DNA of 64,000 bases, from assembly GCA_028095005.1 (NCBI GenBank), contig CM051459.1:277717229-277781228 (forward strand). The letters are read 5' to 3'. The first letter of the stretch is position 1, and each line of letters begins with the position of its first letter. The translations under genes were made by a program, and so were the position numbers. This DNA is from Rhynchospora pubera. Lineage: Eukaryota; Streptophyta; Magnoliopsida; Poales; Cyperaceae. This document shows, in pieces, positions 22,636-36,000 of this stretch. The notes beneath the pieces were generated by a model that saw nothing but the letters and a program-made list of their open reading frames with translations, had not been told where the DNA came from and did not search any database.

Positions 22636-23311
22636 TGATATAATTATATTTGAATTTGTTCAATTATTAAAAAAATTACAAATCAAGTTTTTAGAATAAA
22701 ATAAATTTTAAATAAACTACAAATTATTTTAATATTAATTTTATTAGACTTAATATATTTTAACTAATTTTTATAACTTATATTTTATAATCTTTTGTCA
22801 TGCAATTTTGAAAACCATCGACAATGAAAAAATATTAAAAATTACAAATTAAATTTTAAATAAAAAAAATTAAAATGGACTACAAAATTATACTTAATTA
22901 TTTGAACTATAAATATAATATATTTTAGCGAATTTATATTAATTTTTTTTACAAATTTTTGATATTGAAACAATGAAAAAAGGAAAAATAAAAAATCTGG
23001 AAAAAACCCACTTGGACCGGACCGGACCGGACCCGACCCGTCTTTACCCGTCCGGTTCACATAGGTCCGGGTCTACCAAGGGTTTGGGTCGACATTTGAA
23101 AGGTGGCCCGTGCTAACCCGTCCCGTTTGGACCCGTGAACCCGTGAATCCGTGGCCCGTGATAACCCGTGGACCGTGGGGGTTTGGACCGGACCGGACCG
23201 GACCGGACCGTTTGGTAAACACTAACTTGAACTCAAACTCTTGCTTCAAACCTCACAGAAAGGGGGCATGAACTGTACTCAGTTCATCCAGCATATGCAA
23301 GCGCTTGCTGA

Positions 23312-24921
23312 TGTTAGGAATTGCACAATTTTAATTTTTGGAGCTAATTACACTTAATTAACCACAAACAATATCATGCAACAAAGTAGATCTAGTGCAA
23401 AAGTCAATCGACACAAGAGAAGGTGTAGGAATTGTACCTCCCGCGAAATCGTATTCGCGGGGCTCGATCCTACGGCATAGAAATCGATAGCATGCTCTCC
23501 ATACGCCTCTACCATGTTGGCGGCCGCCTAGAGTCCACCGAAAGTAATTTCTAAATCGACACGTTCTAGCGTTTCGATTAGAACGAGGCTAATCCCATGG
23601 AGCAACTCTCTTTTACACATCAACACTTTGATTTAGGTGGAGAGTTGTAGCTCAACACATGAGCAATAAGAGGAGGAGGGAAGAGATGGCGCATGGCCAA
23701 GGGGAAGGGGATGGGTGGCGGCTAGGAGAAGGGAAGAGAGAGCCTTGTGCAAGGAGCCACCAATGGTCCTTATATAATGCTCAAACCCTAGACCAAAGTT
23801 GCAACCATTTACACCTCATGCCACCCCACCTACCACTATTTATATTAAATTGTGTTGAACTAAATATAATTATTAACTAATTAATAATTATTTTAGGATT
23901 AGCTAATACATTAGTGCATTTCAATATGATCTATTTGACTTAATTAATTATAACGGTGTATAATTAATTAATCAACTTATCATATTTACGCAACACATAC
24001 TGTTGCGAATAAATGAATAATGCACTGTATGGTTAAACCTTTATTTGTGTGACCCTTTGAGGATTTATGCTAATTTGGACATGGAATTAAATCGTTATTT
24101 AGTTCCAATAATCATAAGCAGTATCTAGCAAAACGTTATGATTCCCAATTCGCATAAATAATGTACCGCTACAGTATTTAAATCTTGCATAAGAGAATAA
24201 AAGTATTTCTCTATTTTGATTCTTATGTCACACGATATCATCGTATAATCTAAGATAGGAATGTGTCATTCTTGAAGATTATACGTTTCTTGATCTAGAG
24301 TTGATCGCTTAGTTGCGCGCATATGATCCAACTCCATCAAAGGGTCCAAACAGATATCGTCACTCACTAAGTGAATTAATGAGGGACATACGGTTTTCTT
24401 GATGATTAGTTTTTCCCCGCACAATTCAAGAGAACATAAATAAAGTCCGTATAGCAGCCCTTATCGGGAATCAGCGGTAGACAATATTTATTGAACCTAT
24501 CCTCATGTGAAAAAAATAAACATCTCAAACATAGAATCAAAATCATAACGAAATAAACAACGACACATAACACAATCCATATGTTTATTTCGTTGGGTCA
24601 AGTCATGTACTATGTTCCATAACATACACATATGCAATTAAGTTGGTAACTCTTTACCTATGATTTGTAGAACTTAATCATCACTTAATTTGCATACTAA
24701 TCTTATATGATAATTAATGTTCCTTGCTAATTATCAAAATTATGGATCGTTTAGATTTATTATTGTCATTCTAAAGAATGATCCAAAGAGATCTACAATT
24801 CAGATTCTCAACCTGAATAATCTGTCAATAATAAATCTAGGAACAGATGATAATATATCATTCATAACATAAACTAATATTTAAGTCATTAAATTATTGA
24901 CTGTAGGACATAACTCCAACA
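23312..24921 (-). repeat. 3' LTR of the minus-strand copia (1,610 bp)
   Basis: Direct partner of 30692-32440. Compared with that copy it lacks about 150 bp after CACCCCACCTACCAC (about 23835) and has about 14 extra bases near 23598. In the first 235 aligned bases I count about 16 differences; in a later 170-base stretch about 4. Confidence 0.9.
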
Positions 24922-24934
24922 ATCTCCCACTTGG
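24922..24934 (-). other. Polypurine tract of the minus-strand copia
   Basis: On the minus strand this is CCAAGTGGGAGAT immediately before the LTR start TGTTGGAG, the usual copia 3' polypurine tract. It fixes the orientation of the element. Confidence 0.8.
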
Positions 24935-27900
24935 CCTAGAGTCAATCAGTAGTGACTTCTGGCCAATGAAGAATTGAGAACGATGTCATATATCTACATA
25001 TATACATGTCTCGGACCTAAAAAAGAAATAATACGCTTAAAACTAGTTACTCATACGTCCACCACGTATGGATGCATAACTGCATCTCGTATACTGCTTA
25101 AGGTAGAGGTCATGTTAGAGTGTTCGTTGTGTTCGCGAACCTATCCAATTTTGTTTGACCCTATATATATATACTACTATATATATGTTATTGAGCATCA
25201 TCATATGATATCAAGTGATATCGTTATAGATCATATTTGAATCTCCAATGTAACATTGGGTTCTTTAGGAGTAAGTTATGGTTAAAACCATAATAACTCG
25301 ACTAAGAACTCGATCCGAAATAAACTTCTTTTATTGCTTCGCAAATTGCTATATATTTTGTTTTGGTGACGGAAACGGTTGTAATATTCCATTTAGAACA
25401 CTTTCTAAACTTACAACACCACCTTTAAGCAAAATATGTAGTTCAACTGTGATTATATCAATCTTTCAAAAAACTAGCACTGGTGTAACAATTTACACGA
25501 GCTCTATTTCATCTTAAAAGATGAAACATTATATCACTCTTTCTCATAAGGCACTTGAGGATATCCTTGACTATCGTCCAAATGTGTCTCTTTTGTATCC
25601 ATTTGACAACTGTTTGTCATATCATTAGGATATTAACGCATTGGGGCATATGCATAAATATGACAAACAAAATGAAACTCATAATGAAAGAATGCTTGAA
25701 CTATTTCATGCACTTTCTCGAATTGAGTTGCAATAAACCGAATTAAATACTCAAGTCATGCCATGAGACGTATAGTTAGACATCCTTTCTTGGAGTGTAA
25801 CTTTCGTGTTTCTAGAACACTTCGTCAATATATGCACATTTGCTCAAACCTAACATCCATCATAATCTATCTTTGTAGATTTTGTTTCCTAGGATTAGGT
25901 GATTTCGCCCAAGTTGTCATTTGAGAAAACATTCTCCAAAGAGATCTTGACAATACTCATTTTCTTAATGTTATTCCCAATTAATGAATTGTTATCTTGA
26001 ACAATACAAATAATACAATTATGCTCCCACTAAATATCTTGTTTATACAAGATACTTTTTGACGAAGTTTAACTCCTTGACTTCATTGTCAAAACTTTTA
26101 TTCCAATCTCCATCACACTTACTTTAATCCATTTATGGATCCTTGAAGCATGCGTATGTTTTTAGCAATTAAATAAAACTTCGATTTGTGTCAAATGCAC
26201 AACATCTTCCTTTAATCATACGAAGAAGGCGGTTTTATGTGTTTTTCCATATATCAACATATATGAAATACAATTATTGCTAGAATGATCTTTATTGATT
26301 TATACATAGCCACAAGCAAGAAGTTGTGCTTTGTACGTAGTCAACTAGCTATTGACTTGGACATAGCTACGAGCGAGAAGCCGTGCTTTGTACATAGTCG
26401 ATTTGTTATCCATGTCGATCTTTCCTTTTGAAGATCTAAACGTTCTTGATGGATTGTTTCTTCATGAACATCAACCAATGTCTATACCTTGTTGTTATAC
26501 GTGGATTTTATTTAAAGATCATACGAATTCAAACCATATATGTGGAATCGGATCGTTCCATCGTTTCCTTGTTTATCAACGGATTCTCATATGCTAAGTA
26601 CGAGAATGTTGTGAAAATCTATGCACCAAACGGCTTAGGAAATCAACTTTCGTTGATCTTTTAAAGGATTGGTACTTGAGGTTCATGAACTTCTTCTACA
26701 ACAATTTGTTGAACGAGTTCTTGACTCCTCATATATTCCATGAGTTTCTCGAATCATCATCAACTCGTGAGATAGTTGAGTCCTCATTGGAAGGAACGTA
26801 CTATTAAACTTCTTTCAAAAATAACTTGTGAATGAAGTTCCGCTCAACTTCCACTAAGCACCATATATGGAGTGACAAATTTCCCATAAGAGTACTTCTT
26901 GTAGTGACGCATAAACTATTTTAATGTTCACTTTACTCCCACTACTTCTTCTTGAGAATATCATTCTACAAGATTACGTTATGATTAGCAACAACTATTT
27001 TGTTCTTATCAAGTTTGTAGAAGTAGCACCTTTCGGTTATGTTAAGATATCCTACAAACTTATAGTGTCTTATTTGGTTTAAGCTTACAAGTCGACAATA
27101 CTTGAAATAAGTTTCTCAACACCAAATCTCGAGAAGTATTATACTTAGAGATCAAAATCTCGTAAGATATCTTCTTCAATAGACTTCGATGGAACATCAT
27201 TCAGTGTAAACAATATTGTCCTCAAACACAAATCCTTATACGAGTTGAATAAGTCAATTTGATTTATTACCGATCAAACTATACTAAATATTGTTAAATA
27301 CCTCCATTCTTGGACACATTATTCCATAATGTTTCTCATGGAGTGAGTTGTGAAACTATTTTCATACTCTTTAGATAATATTTCAAATCATATGACTTAA
27401 CTACTTACCATGATTAATTGTAAGACCTTTCATTTTTCTTGAACGGTCTTTTAAACTTCACTCTTGAACTCCTTTGAACTAGTTAAAAGGTTCATACTTA
27501 TATCTTATCAAATAGATATGTTAATATCTACAATGATCGTTGGTCAAGTAGTAAAGTATCAACAACTTTTCATTGCACAAGTACTTATACATCGATATGT
27601 GTAAGTCCTAATCACGTTACTTGTCCTTAAACCTTTATGGATCAAAGGTGCTTTTGTCATTTAGTAAACATGATTCGCATATATCAATCGATTAGAAACG
27701 AATTGAATCATGAGCTATACATCACGTAGACTCTCATAATGCAATTTCCGTTTATGTATGTGACTAAGCGGTCATATATGACATGAAAGTCAAATACTTT
27801 ATGTCAAGTCTTACGCATCCTATTTGTCATTCAAAAATTGTTTATCTATTTCAAGCAAATTCAATCAAGATGCATGAAATCATATAAACAAATCCATAAT

Positions 27901-30678
27901 AAAAGAACTTATCTTTTACAAAACATAATCATCCATCATGGAATATGAAATGGAGATATTTTTTAGAGATTTTAGAATTAAGGTATGCAACCTTCAATTC
28001 CTAAACAAACTCTTAATAAAGATAACTCTACGTATTCAATGATAATGACTTAGACGAACAAGTCATTTCATATACGGAGTTTACTTTACATCTCTCGAAC
28101 ATTCTCTTATTCTTCATTACTAACAAATTTCGTTAAATGTGAGCATATGAGCTAGTATCAAGTTACTAGTGTAAATTAGAGATAGTGAGATAATTTGAAC
28201 GACAAATACACTTTAGGATTAGAGCATTATAATCATGGTATTTTGGACGACCTTTCAAATACCTCCATAAACGACAAATGAAACATCTCATTGACACATG
28301 GTCATAAAATGATGGTCTCGAAATTTCAACTCATACCTTGGTGAAGTATTTCTTGAATACTTAACCAATTATCTTTTTGCATCAACAAGTGTGCGAAGAA
28401 GGTAACATTATATCCTTTTTTAAATTCCAAAGAGATCGTATGACAATATCAATAATCCTTGATATCGGAGATCAATATCTCTAGTTATCAATTAGCTACT
28501 AAAATCTTTCGATTTGTAAGCAAATGAAACGTTCATGTATTCTTTTATAAAAGAAGAATCTCTATGTCAACTCATACTCTTTATACTCGATCATAAATGA
28601 TGGAGTTAATATCTACTTTCTCCGAGAACACTTTCTTGAGTAAGTGGATGAGAGCGTACGAGTTAAATCTTGTCCATATGAATTCTCTAATTCAAAAGTC
28701 TAGAAATTTCAAATGAGGATATTAGCCATACACTTTATTGAATAACTTTTCGCTAAAAGTCAATCAATCATCGCGTTGCTACGTTCGGGTAGTTTGAGGA
28801 AAGTTTTGGGAATTGACATACTCAAATTTCTCTTCACTATGATCGTGCCTTAGGAATCGGTATTACTTCTTTAAGTAAATACTTTTAGAAACGAATTTGT
28901 TAATTTTCAAAGATTGATCGCAACAAAATTAACAATTTAAACATCTATAACAAAATCAATTTAAGGACATTTAGTTTATGCAATTGTTTTATTTATAACA
29001 AATAAAACTCCCACTACATTTATTTAATGTCTCAAATGTAGTTGGTTTTCCAAGATCCCGGTTTTCATCAAGTAGAGCCTGCTATGGCACGTCACCCTAC
29101 TTAATTAGACAAGGTAGGTTCTGCAACCAATTATATCGTTCCATATGATTCTTGGTTTGTGAATATCTAAGTATATTTACAAACTTCGCCCCGATGTCCA
29201 AACTCTAGTTGGGTCCATCGATAAGTAACCTCTCACTATTTGCTCCTTGCAAATCTTAGCTATTTACACCCCGACTACCGAATTGACAAAACATGACATC
29301 CGCTTGAGCGGACCGCGCCATGTGTTGGCAATCGGCGTGAAGGGGATAGAGAGAAGGAGGGCGATTACCGAATTCACACATGCATTCAATTTACAACCAC
29401 AAGGCATTGAGTCATGAGCCATACTAAACCCACTTTCCACCTACAAAACAAAGTTAGCACATACAAGTACACTTTGTTTCCAATTAACGATTTTCAAGCA
29501 TCTTTGCGTATTGTTTGCCATAGGCAAATTCCAGGCATAAATTCTCAATTTTAAACAACCAAACTTGTTTAAATTCATTTAGAAAGTTCTTTCAACATTC
29601 CATAACTGAAAGGAGATCAAACAAGGAGTATTCTAATTGTTTTCAACTAGTTTGAATAATTAGAAAAACAGTAATTTTACAAAAAAAAATGTAACTAATG
29701 GAATCCAACAAAATCAATAGTTTTAGGTCTCCAAAAATTATGAAATAAATTAACTAAGCTCCTTATCATAATTGTGATTACCAATAAAAATTTCAAGAAT
29801 AGATCTTAAACCATCTGGGAGAATAAAAAAAAACAAATCTCTTACAAGTGCACGAAACACCGTTATGAGATTTTCAGCTTATCCTCTCAATCATTTGGTC
29901 TGTTAGACCACCTTCTATCCAGTTTTTATATATACATTACACATAGAAAAACTTTTTTAGACTGTAGGCTAACCATCCATGAGAAGAAAACAACTAAGTT
30001 CAGTTCAATAAATTCAAGTCACATGCTAAACAATCAACAAATCCTGTACTGGAACAGACTGTCGATCGAAATATTTTAACCTAGTTGAAGGTCCAAACTT
30101 CCATGAAAAATTATGAAATTGATTTTTCTGGAATTCTAACTCAAAATAGAACAACTCTATTTAAACAGAATTTTTAAAGGAGTTCTTAGTTGGTAAGTTT
30201 ATTAGAACAATCGATTTGCTCAATAAACTGGATCTTACAAGATCTTCATTTTCATACTTGAAAACCCACAAATTAATCCGAGTCATGTAACAATCTACAC
30301 ATTCTCAGAAATAGTTTCAAGTCTTCTTTGATTCTAGTCATTAAACACTGGTACTTATATTCAAAATAAAAATCTTTCAAGCCATTCAAACAGGACAGTG
30401 CGAGCAGAAACTGGTTCTGCGCACTGTCGCTCTTTTATTCACAATAAATCCATAAAATTTCAGAAAAATGTTAATCTACCGCCAAAAGAATAAAATCCAC
30501 AGATCTACAACTTTCATGTAGATGGAAAAAACTTTCAGAGAAAATATCATAGCGAAAAATGCGAAAAAATACAGAAAATGCCATTTCTAGACAGCAAACA
30601 AACGCATCATCTCTACTAATACGTTAATTAGCCAATTTCTCTTAATTAAGTGTCAAATTAACTTAAGCACGACCTTGT
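24935..30678 (-). pseudogene. Decayed pol interior of the minus-strand copia
   Basis: AT-rich, with no frame longer than about 90 codons on either strand. Minus-strand fragments match copia reverse transcriptase landmarks (FDNEVKELNFVKK; YKARLLARSYVQ) but are broken by many stops and frameshifts. The YKARL segment occurs twice in tandem (about 26302-26345 and 26361-26404). The small plus-strand frames in this region are chance. Gag could not be located. Confidence 0.6.
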
Positions 30679-30690
30679 GCTCTTATACCA
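30679..30690 (-). other. Primer-binding site of the minus-strand copia
   Basis: On the minus strand TGGTATAAGAGC follows the 5' LTR after one spacer base. It is the same initiator-Met type, with the same A variant, as the host copia at 19968. Confidence 0.8.
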
Positions 30691-30691
30691 C

Positions 30692-32440
30692 TGTTAGAAA
30701 ACGCACAATTTTAATTTTTGGAACTAGTTACACTTAATTAACCACAAACAACATCATGCAACAAAGTAGATCTAGTGCAAAAGTCAATTGACACAAGAGA
30801 AAGTGTAGGAATTGTACCTCCCGCGAAATCGTATTCGCGGGACTCGATCCTACGGCATAGAAATCAATAGTGTGCACTCCATACGCCTCCACCATGTTGG
30901 CGGCCGCCTCGAGTCCACCAAAAGGTTAACCAATTTCTAAATCGACACGTGCTAGCGTTTCGATTAGAACGAGGCTATCTCTTCTACACATCAACACTTT
31001 GATTTAGGTGGAGAGTTGTAGCTCAACACATGAGCAATAAGAGGAGGAGGCAAGAGATGGCGCATGGCCAAGGGGAAAGGGATGGGTGGTGTCTAGGAGA
31101 AGGGAAGAGAGAGCCTTGTGCAAGGAGCCACCAATGGTCCTTTTATAATGCTCAAACCCTAGACCAAAGTTGTAACTATTTACACCTCATGCCACCCCAC
31201 CTACCACCCTTACGTGGCCTGCCGTAAATGGGCCTCTTGGACCTCACTTGTCCATCCAATTTGATTCTAATCCATTTACTTAGAATCCCCTCTTATTGCT
31301 CTATATTTTGGCTATATCTTTAATACATAAATATTGGCCATTAATTCAATATAACTATTTATATTAAATTGTGTTGAACTAAATATAATTATTAACTAAT
31401 TAATAATTATTTTAGGATTATCTAATACATTAGTTCATTTCAATATGATCTATTTGACTTAATTAATTATAACGGTGTGTAATTAATTAATCAACTTATC
31501 ATATTTACGCAACACATACTGTTGCGAATAAATGAATAATGCACTGTATGGTTTAACCTTTATTTGTGTGACCCTTTGAGGATTTATGCTAATTTGGACA
31601 TGGAATTAAATCGTTATTTAGTTCCAATAATCATAAGCGGTATCTAGCAAAACGTTATGATTCCCAATTCGCATAAATAATGTACCGCTACAGTATTTAA
31701 ATCCTGCATAAGAGAATAAAAGTATTTCTCTATTTTGATTCTTATGTCACACTATATCATCGTATAATCTAAGATAGGAATGTGTTATTCTTGAAGATTA
31801 TACGTTTCTTGATCTAGAGTTGATCGCTTAGTTGCGCGCATATGATCCAACTCCATCATGGGGCCCAAACAGATATCGTCACTCACTAAGTGAATTAATG
31901 AGGGACATACGGTTTTCTTGATGATTAGCTTTTCCCCGCACAATTCAAGAGAACATAAATAAAGTCCGTATAGCAGCCCTTAGCGGGAATCAGCGGTAGA
32001 CAATATTTATTGAACCTATCCTCATGTGGAAAAGATAAACATCTCAAACTTAGAATCAAAATCATAACGAAATAAACAACGACACATAACACAATCCATA
32101 TGTTTATTTCATTGGGTCAAGTCCTGTACTATGTTCCATAACATACACATATGCAATTAAGTTGGTAACTCTTTATCTATGATTTGTAGAACTTAAACAT
32201 CACTTAACTTGCATACTAATCTTATATGATAATTAATGTTCCTTGTTAATTATCAAAATTATGGACCGTTTAGATTTATTATTGTCATTCTAAAGAATGA
32301 TCCAAAGAGATCTTCAATTCAGATCCTTAACCTGAATATTATGTCAATAATAAACCTAGGAACAGATGATAATATATCATCCATAACATGAACTAATATT
32401 AAGTCATTAAATTATTGATTTCTAGGACATAACTCCAACA
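30692..32440 (-). repeat. 5' LTR of the minus-strand copia (1,749 bp)
   Basis: Direct partner of 23312-24921. It retains the segment of about 150 bp (about 31206-31355) missing from the other copy, so lengths differ although both ends are intact. A short GC-rich part with GAATTGTACCTCCCGCG and GGCGGCCGCC (about 30817-30910) is shared by both. Confidence 0.9.
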
Positions 32441-33085
32441 GCTGACAGATTGCGCAGTGTTGGTTCAGCTATTTCAGAACAAGATCTGGTAGTGTACACT
32501 TTGCAAGGACTTGGTTCTGATTATGACAACTTTGTGACTGCTTTTACCATGAGACAAACTGCTCCCACCGTGTCTGAACTTCAGAGTTTACTCCTGTCAT
32601 ATGAGGCTAGAACTCAACACAACTTGAAAACAATTGCTTGCTCTACTGCCCTTCTTGCTACTTCTTCTCAAACTAACTCTGATCACTCTACCTCTCAAAA
32701 CAATGAAGCCTTCTATGTTCAGGGTCCTCAAACCAGAAACAACAACAATGCAAATTACAACAACAATTCAAATTACAAAAACAATACTCAAGGTCAGTAC
32801 TTCCCTAACTCTAATAGGGGAAGAGGCAGAGGTAACAATAGAGGTAGAGGTAGAGGTAGAGGAAGATACCAGAATAACTATCAAACCAACAATACTGATA
32901 ATGCTCCTTGTCAGATATGTAATAAATGGGGACATTCAGCTGCTGAGTGTCACCACAAGTTTGATATAAGATACACAGGTACACCATTGTCTCAACCATC
33001 TGCTTCCTACAATCATCAAGCCAATCAGTCTCAGCAGTTACATCAGTCACACATCCAGAATCAGCATCAGACCCTTGTAGCATAA

Positions 33086-36000
33086 CCATTCTCAGCAAGC
33101 ACCTCTAATGCCTCCTGGTATCTTGACTCAGGTGCCACTACCCATGTTACTGCTGACCTCAACACTCTTTTTTCCTACCAACCTTACATTGGAAATGAGG
33201 CAGTCCACATTGGAAATGGAGCAGGTTTGTGCATTCTTAACATTGGCACTGCAAGAATTTCAACTTCTTCTGTAGATCTTAACTTAACCAATGTGCTACA
33301 TGTGCCTCAAATCACAAAGAACCTACTCAGTGTATCCCAACTAATAAAAGATAATCATGTCATGATTGAATTCTCACAACACTCATGTTTCATTAAGGAT
33401 CTAATTTCCAAGAAGATCTTGCTTCACGGCTTTCTACATAATGGACTTTATCAGTTGCACATTGCTTCAAATCACCAAGTCTACCATGTTGGCAGTGTGT
33501 CTTCTGACACTTGGCATTCAAGACTAGCTCACTGCTCTTCATCTATTGTTCAAACCTTAGTCAGGAATAAATACATTGTTGCTACTTCTAGTAATGTTCA
33601 GTTTTGTGATGATTGTAATAAGGCTAAGGCCCACAAGCTGTCCTTTTCTCTTTCTCAAACAAGTGCTACTGCACCTCTAGAAGTTGTTCATACTGACTTG
33701 TGGGGCCCAACACCAGTTCTTTCTAGCAAGGGAAATAAATACTATGTACATTTCATTGATGAATTTACTCGTTTTAGCTGGTTTTATGCTTCTAAGTGCA
33801 AATCTGATGTTGTGAATATTTTTGATGAGTTTAAAGCAAAGGTTGAAAATCTCCTCTCATGCTCTATAAAGAAATTATAGTGTGATGGGGTCTGGAATTT
33901 AAACCTCTCATAAAGAAGTATCCAGCAATTACTTTTCAAATCTCTTGCCCTCGCACTCCTCAACAGAATGGCTTGGCAGAAAGAAAACACAGACATCTTG
34001 TGGAATTAGGCTTGGCAACAATGTTTCATGCTGCTATTCCCATGCAATATTGGGACTGGATTTTTGAAAGTATTAATTTTGTGATAAATAAGCTACCTTC
34101 CACTCATACTACACCTGCTTCTCCATTTGAGAAACTATTCAACCAAAAACCAGATTATACCTTTCTTAAAGTATTGGGATGTGCATGTTTTCCTTTGCTA
34201 CGACCTTACACCAGCAACAAACTTGAGCCCAGGTCTGATCTCTGTGTTTTCATGGGATATTCACCTCTGTACAAAGGATATAGATGTTTGCATGTACCAA
34301 CTCAGAGGGTTTATATATCCAGACATGTGGTCTTCAATGAAAATGATTTTCCCTTCAAAACTCAACAACAAAGAAAACAATTCTCAACTGATACTGTAAC
34401 TTCTCACAATCTGACAATTTTACCCTCCCTTTCACCTCCACTCCGTGGAACAAATAATACCATTCCAATTCAATCTCCTCCATCTCCTTCTACATCAGCT
34501 CTCCCTCCTATTACAACAACTACAGCTACACCCTCTCTTACTGTCACCCCTGCAACTGCTCAACTCTCAGCAGTACCTCCTCTTCCTGCCACTCATCAGA
34601 TGGTCACTAGATACAAATCAAAGACCCTCAAATCCAAAACTTTTTTCAATTACCATGTTTATACAGCCAATAAGTACCCAGTCAATCCTCCAGACAGTGA
34701 GATTGAGCCAACATGTTTCACACAAGCCAGTAAGCATACACACTGGCGCCAGGCCATGTCAGATGAACTGAGTGCTTTAGCCAAAAACAATACATGGGAA
34801 CTAGTTCCCCTTCCCTACAATGCAAACACTGTAGGATGCAAGTGGCTGTTCAAAATCAAGAAGAAGGCTGATGGCTCAATTGAAAGGTACAAAGCTAGAT
34901 TGGTTGCCAAGGGCTATACCCAGCAAGAGGGGTTTGACTATTTTGAAACTTTTAACCCTGTGGTCAAACCCACAACTGTTAGAATTGTTCTGTCAATTGC
35001 TCTCTCTCTGGGATGGCTTATGCATCAATTGGATGTCAATAATGCCTTCCTACATGGTGAAATAGATGAAACTGTGTACATGCAACAACCATCAGGGTTC
35101 ATTGATGCACACAGACCATATCATGCGTGCAAATTAAATAAGGGGCTGTTTGGATTCTCCAAGGAATTTGGAGAATTTCATCTTCCTACCATAAATTTAT
35201 TATAAACAATCCAAACTCTTCACAAAGTTACACACTTCCCAATAAATTTATTCCTAGGAATTGCAACTTCTCCAAATTTTCCAAATTCCTAAGCGATCCA
35301 AACGGCCCCTAAGGCTCTTTATGGCCTTAAACAAGCCCCTAGAGCATGGTTTTAGAAACTCAAAACTTCCTCTTATCTCATCAGTTTCAATCATCACAAG
35401 CTGACAATTTCTTATTCATCTACAAGTCAAAATGCACTGTTTTGTACTTATTGGTCTATGTAGATGATATTATCTTGACAGGAAACAGTCAGCTATCCAT
35501 TCAAAACCTCATCAAAACCCTTGATGCACACTTTTCAATCAAGGATTTGGGTCAGTTAGCCTATTTTCTAGGCATTGAAGTTACTGCAACTCAAACTGGA
35601 CACCATCTAACAAAAACAAGGTACCTACAGACAATATTGGAAAAAGCATCTATGATTGGAGCAAAACCTTGTCACACTCCACTGCAAGCTGGTGAGCAAA
35701 TGTCAAAATTAGATGGTAACCTCTATCTGACCCGCTGCAGTACATAACAATTGTTGGTATGTTGCAGTATGCAACAATAACCAGACCAGACTTGACATTT
35801 GTAGTTAATAAGGTTGCTCAGTTTTTTGCACAACCAACTGACAAGCACTGGCAGGCTGTCAAAAGAATTTTGAGGTATATTAAAGGAACGTTGCATTTAG
35901 GGTTGCAGTTCCAAAGAGACAATAATCTCTCAATTGCAGCATTTTGTGATGTTGACTGGGCAGGGTGTCCTGATGACAGAAAGTCCGCAACAGGTTTTGC

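Larger units (their letters stand above)
20473..23224 (+). mobile_element. hAT transposon with internally deleted transposase, 2,752 bp
   Basis: It is flanked by exact 8-bp copies of ACTTGAAC (20465-20472 and 23225-23232). The terminal repeats start TAGGGTTTACC on the left and TAGTGTTTACC reverse-complemented on the right. Both ends hold dense subterminal GGTCCGG / GACCCG motifs. The interior encodes only the BED-finger start and the dimerisation end of a hAT transposase, so mobility would have needed a helper. A TATAAATAG box at about 21231 precedes the first coding part. It inserted into copia gag without other change to the frame. Confidence 0.88.
23312..32440 (-). mobile_element. Second copia retrotransposon, minus strand, decayed interior
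   Basis: It is bounded by GCTGA duplications (23307-23311 and 32441-32445). LTRs at 23312-24921 and 30692-32440 begin TGTTAG and end CCAACA on the plus strand. On the minus strand the element reads 5' LTR (right), primer site TGGTATAAGAGC, interior, polypurine tract CCAAGTGGGAGAT, 3' LTR (left). The 5.8-kb interior has no long ORF, but minus-strand relics of copia pol are visible: FDNEVKELNFVKK near 26090 and YKARLLARSYVQ near 26395, followed by stops. It inserted into gag of the host copia. Confidence 0.88.
20088..33085 (+). pseudogene. Copia gag, interrupted by two insertions
   Basis: The likely start is the ATG at 20088. The gag body is visible as WKSQILSVLRGYDLIGFIDG (about 20190-20250) and FLKWHQEDQLILAWMFSSIS. 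It has in-frame stops near 20120 and at 20434. It is cut at 20472 by the hAT element, continues for 79 bp at 23233-23311 (reading TQFIQHMQALAD near its end), is cut again by the second copia element, and resumes at 32446 with LRSVGSAISEQDLVVYTLQGL. The C-terminal part is Asn/Gln-rich, then arginine-glycine repeats (RGRGRGNNRGRGRGRGR, about 32817-32862), then a CCHC knuckle CQICNKWGHSAAEC (about 32910-32951). A frame change at about 33083 separates it from protease. Confidence 0.85.

Noticed and set aside
24974..26664. Small plus-strand frames in the minus-strand copia interior
   Set aside because: The region is antisense relic of copia pol; none has motifs.
24935..30678. Idea that the minus-strand copia is a LARD with a purely non-coding interior
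   Set aside because: Recognisable, broken RT words on the minus strand show that the interior is decayed pol.
32634..32969. 111-codon plus frame overlapping gag, and its antisense
   Set aside because: Out-of-frame shadow of the Asn-rich and RG-rich gag tail.
34445..34771. 108-codon leucine-rich frame
   Set aside because: Alternate frame of the copia linker between integrase and RT.
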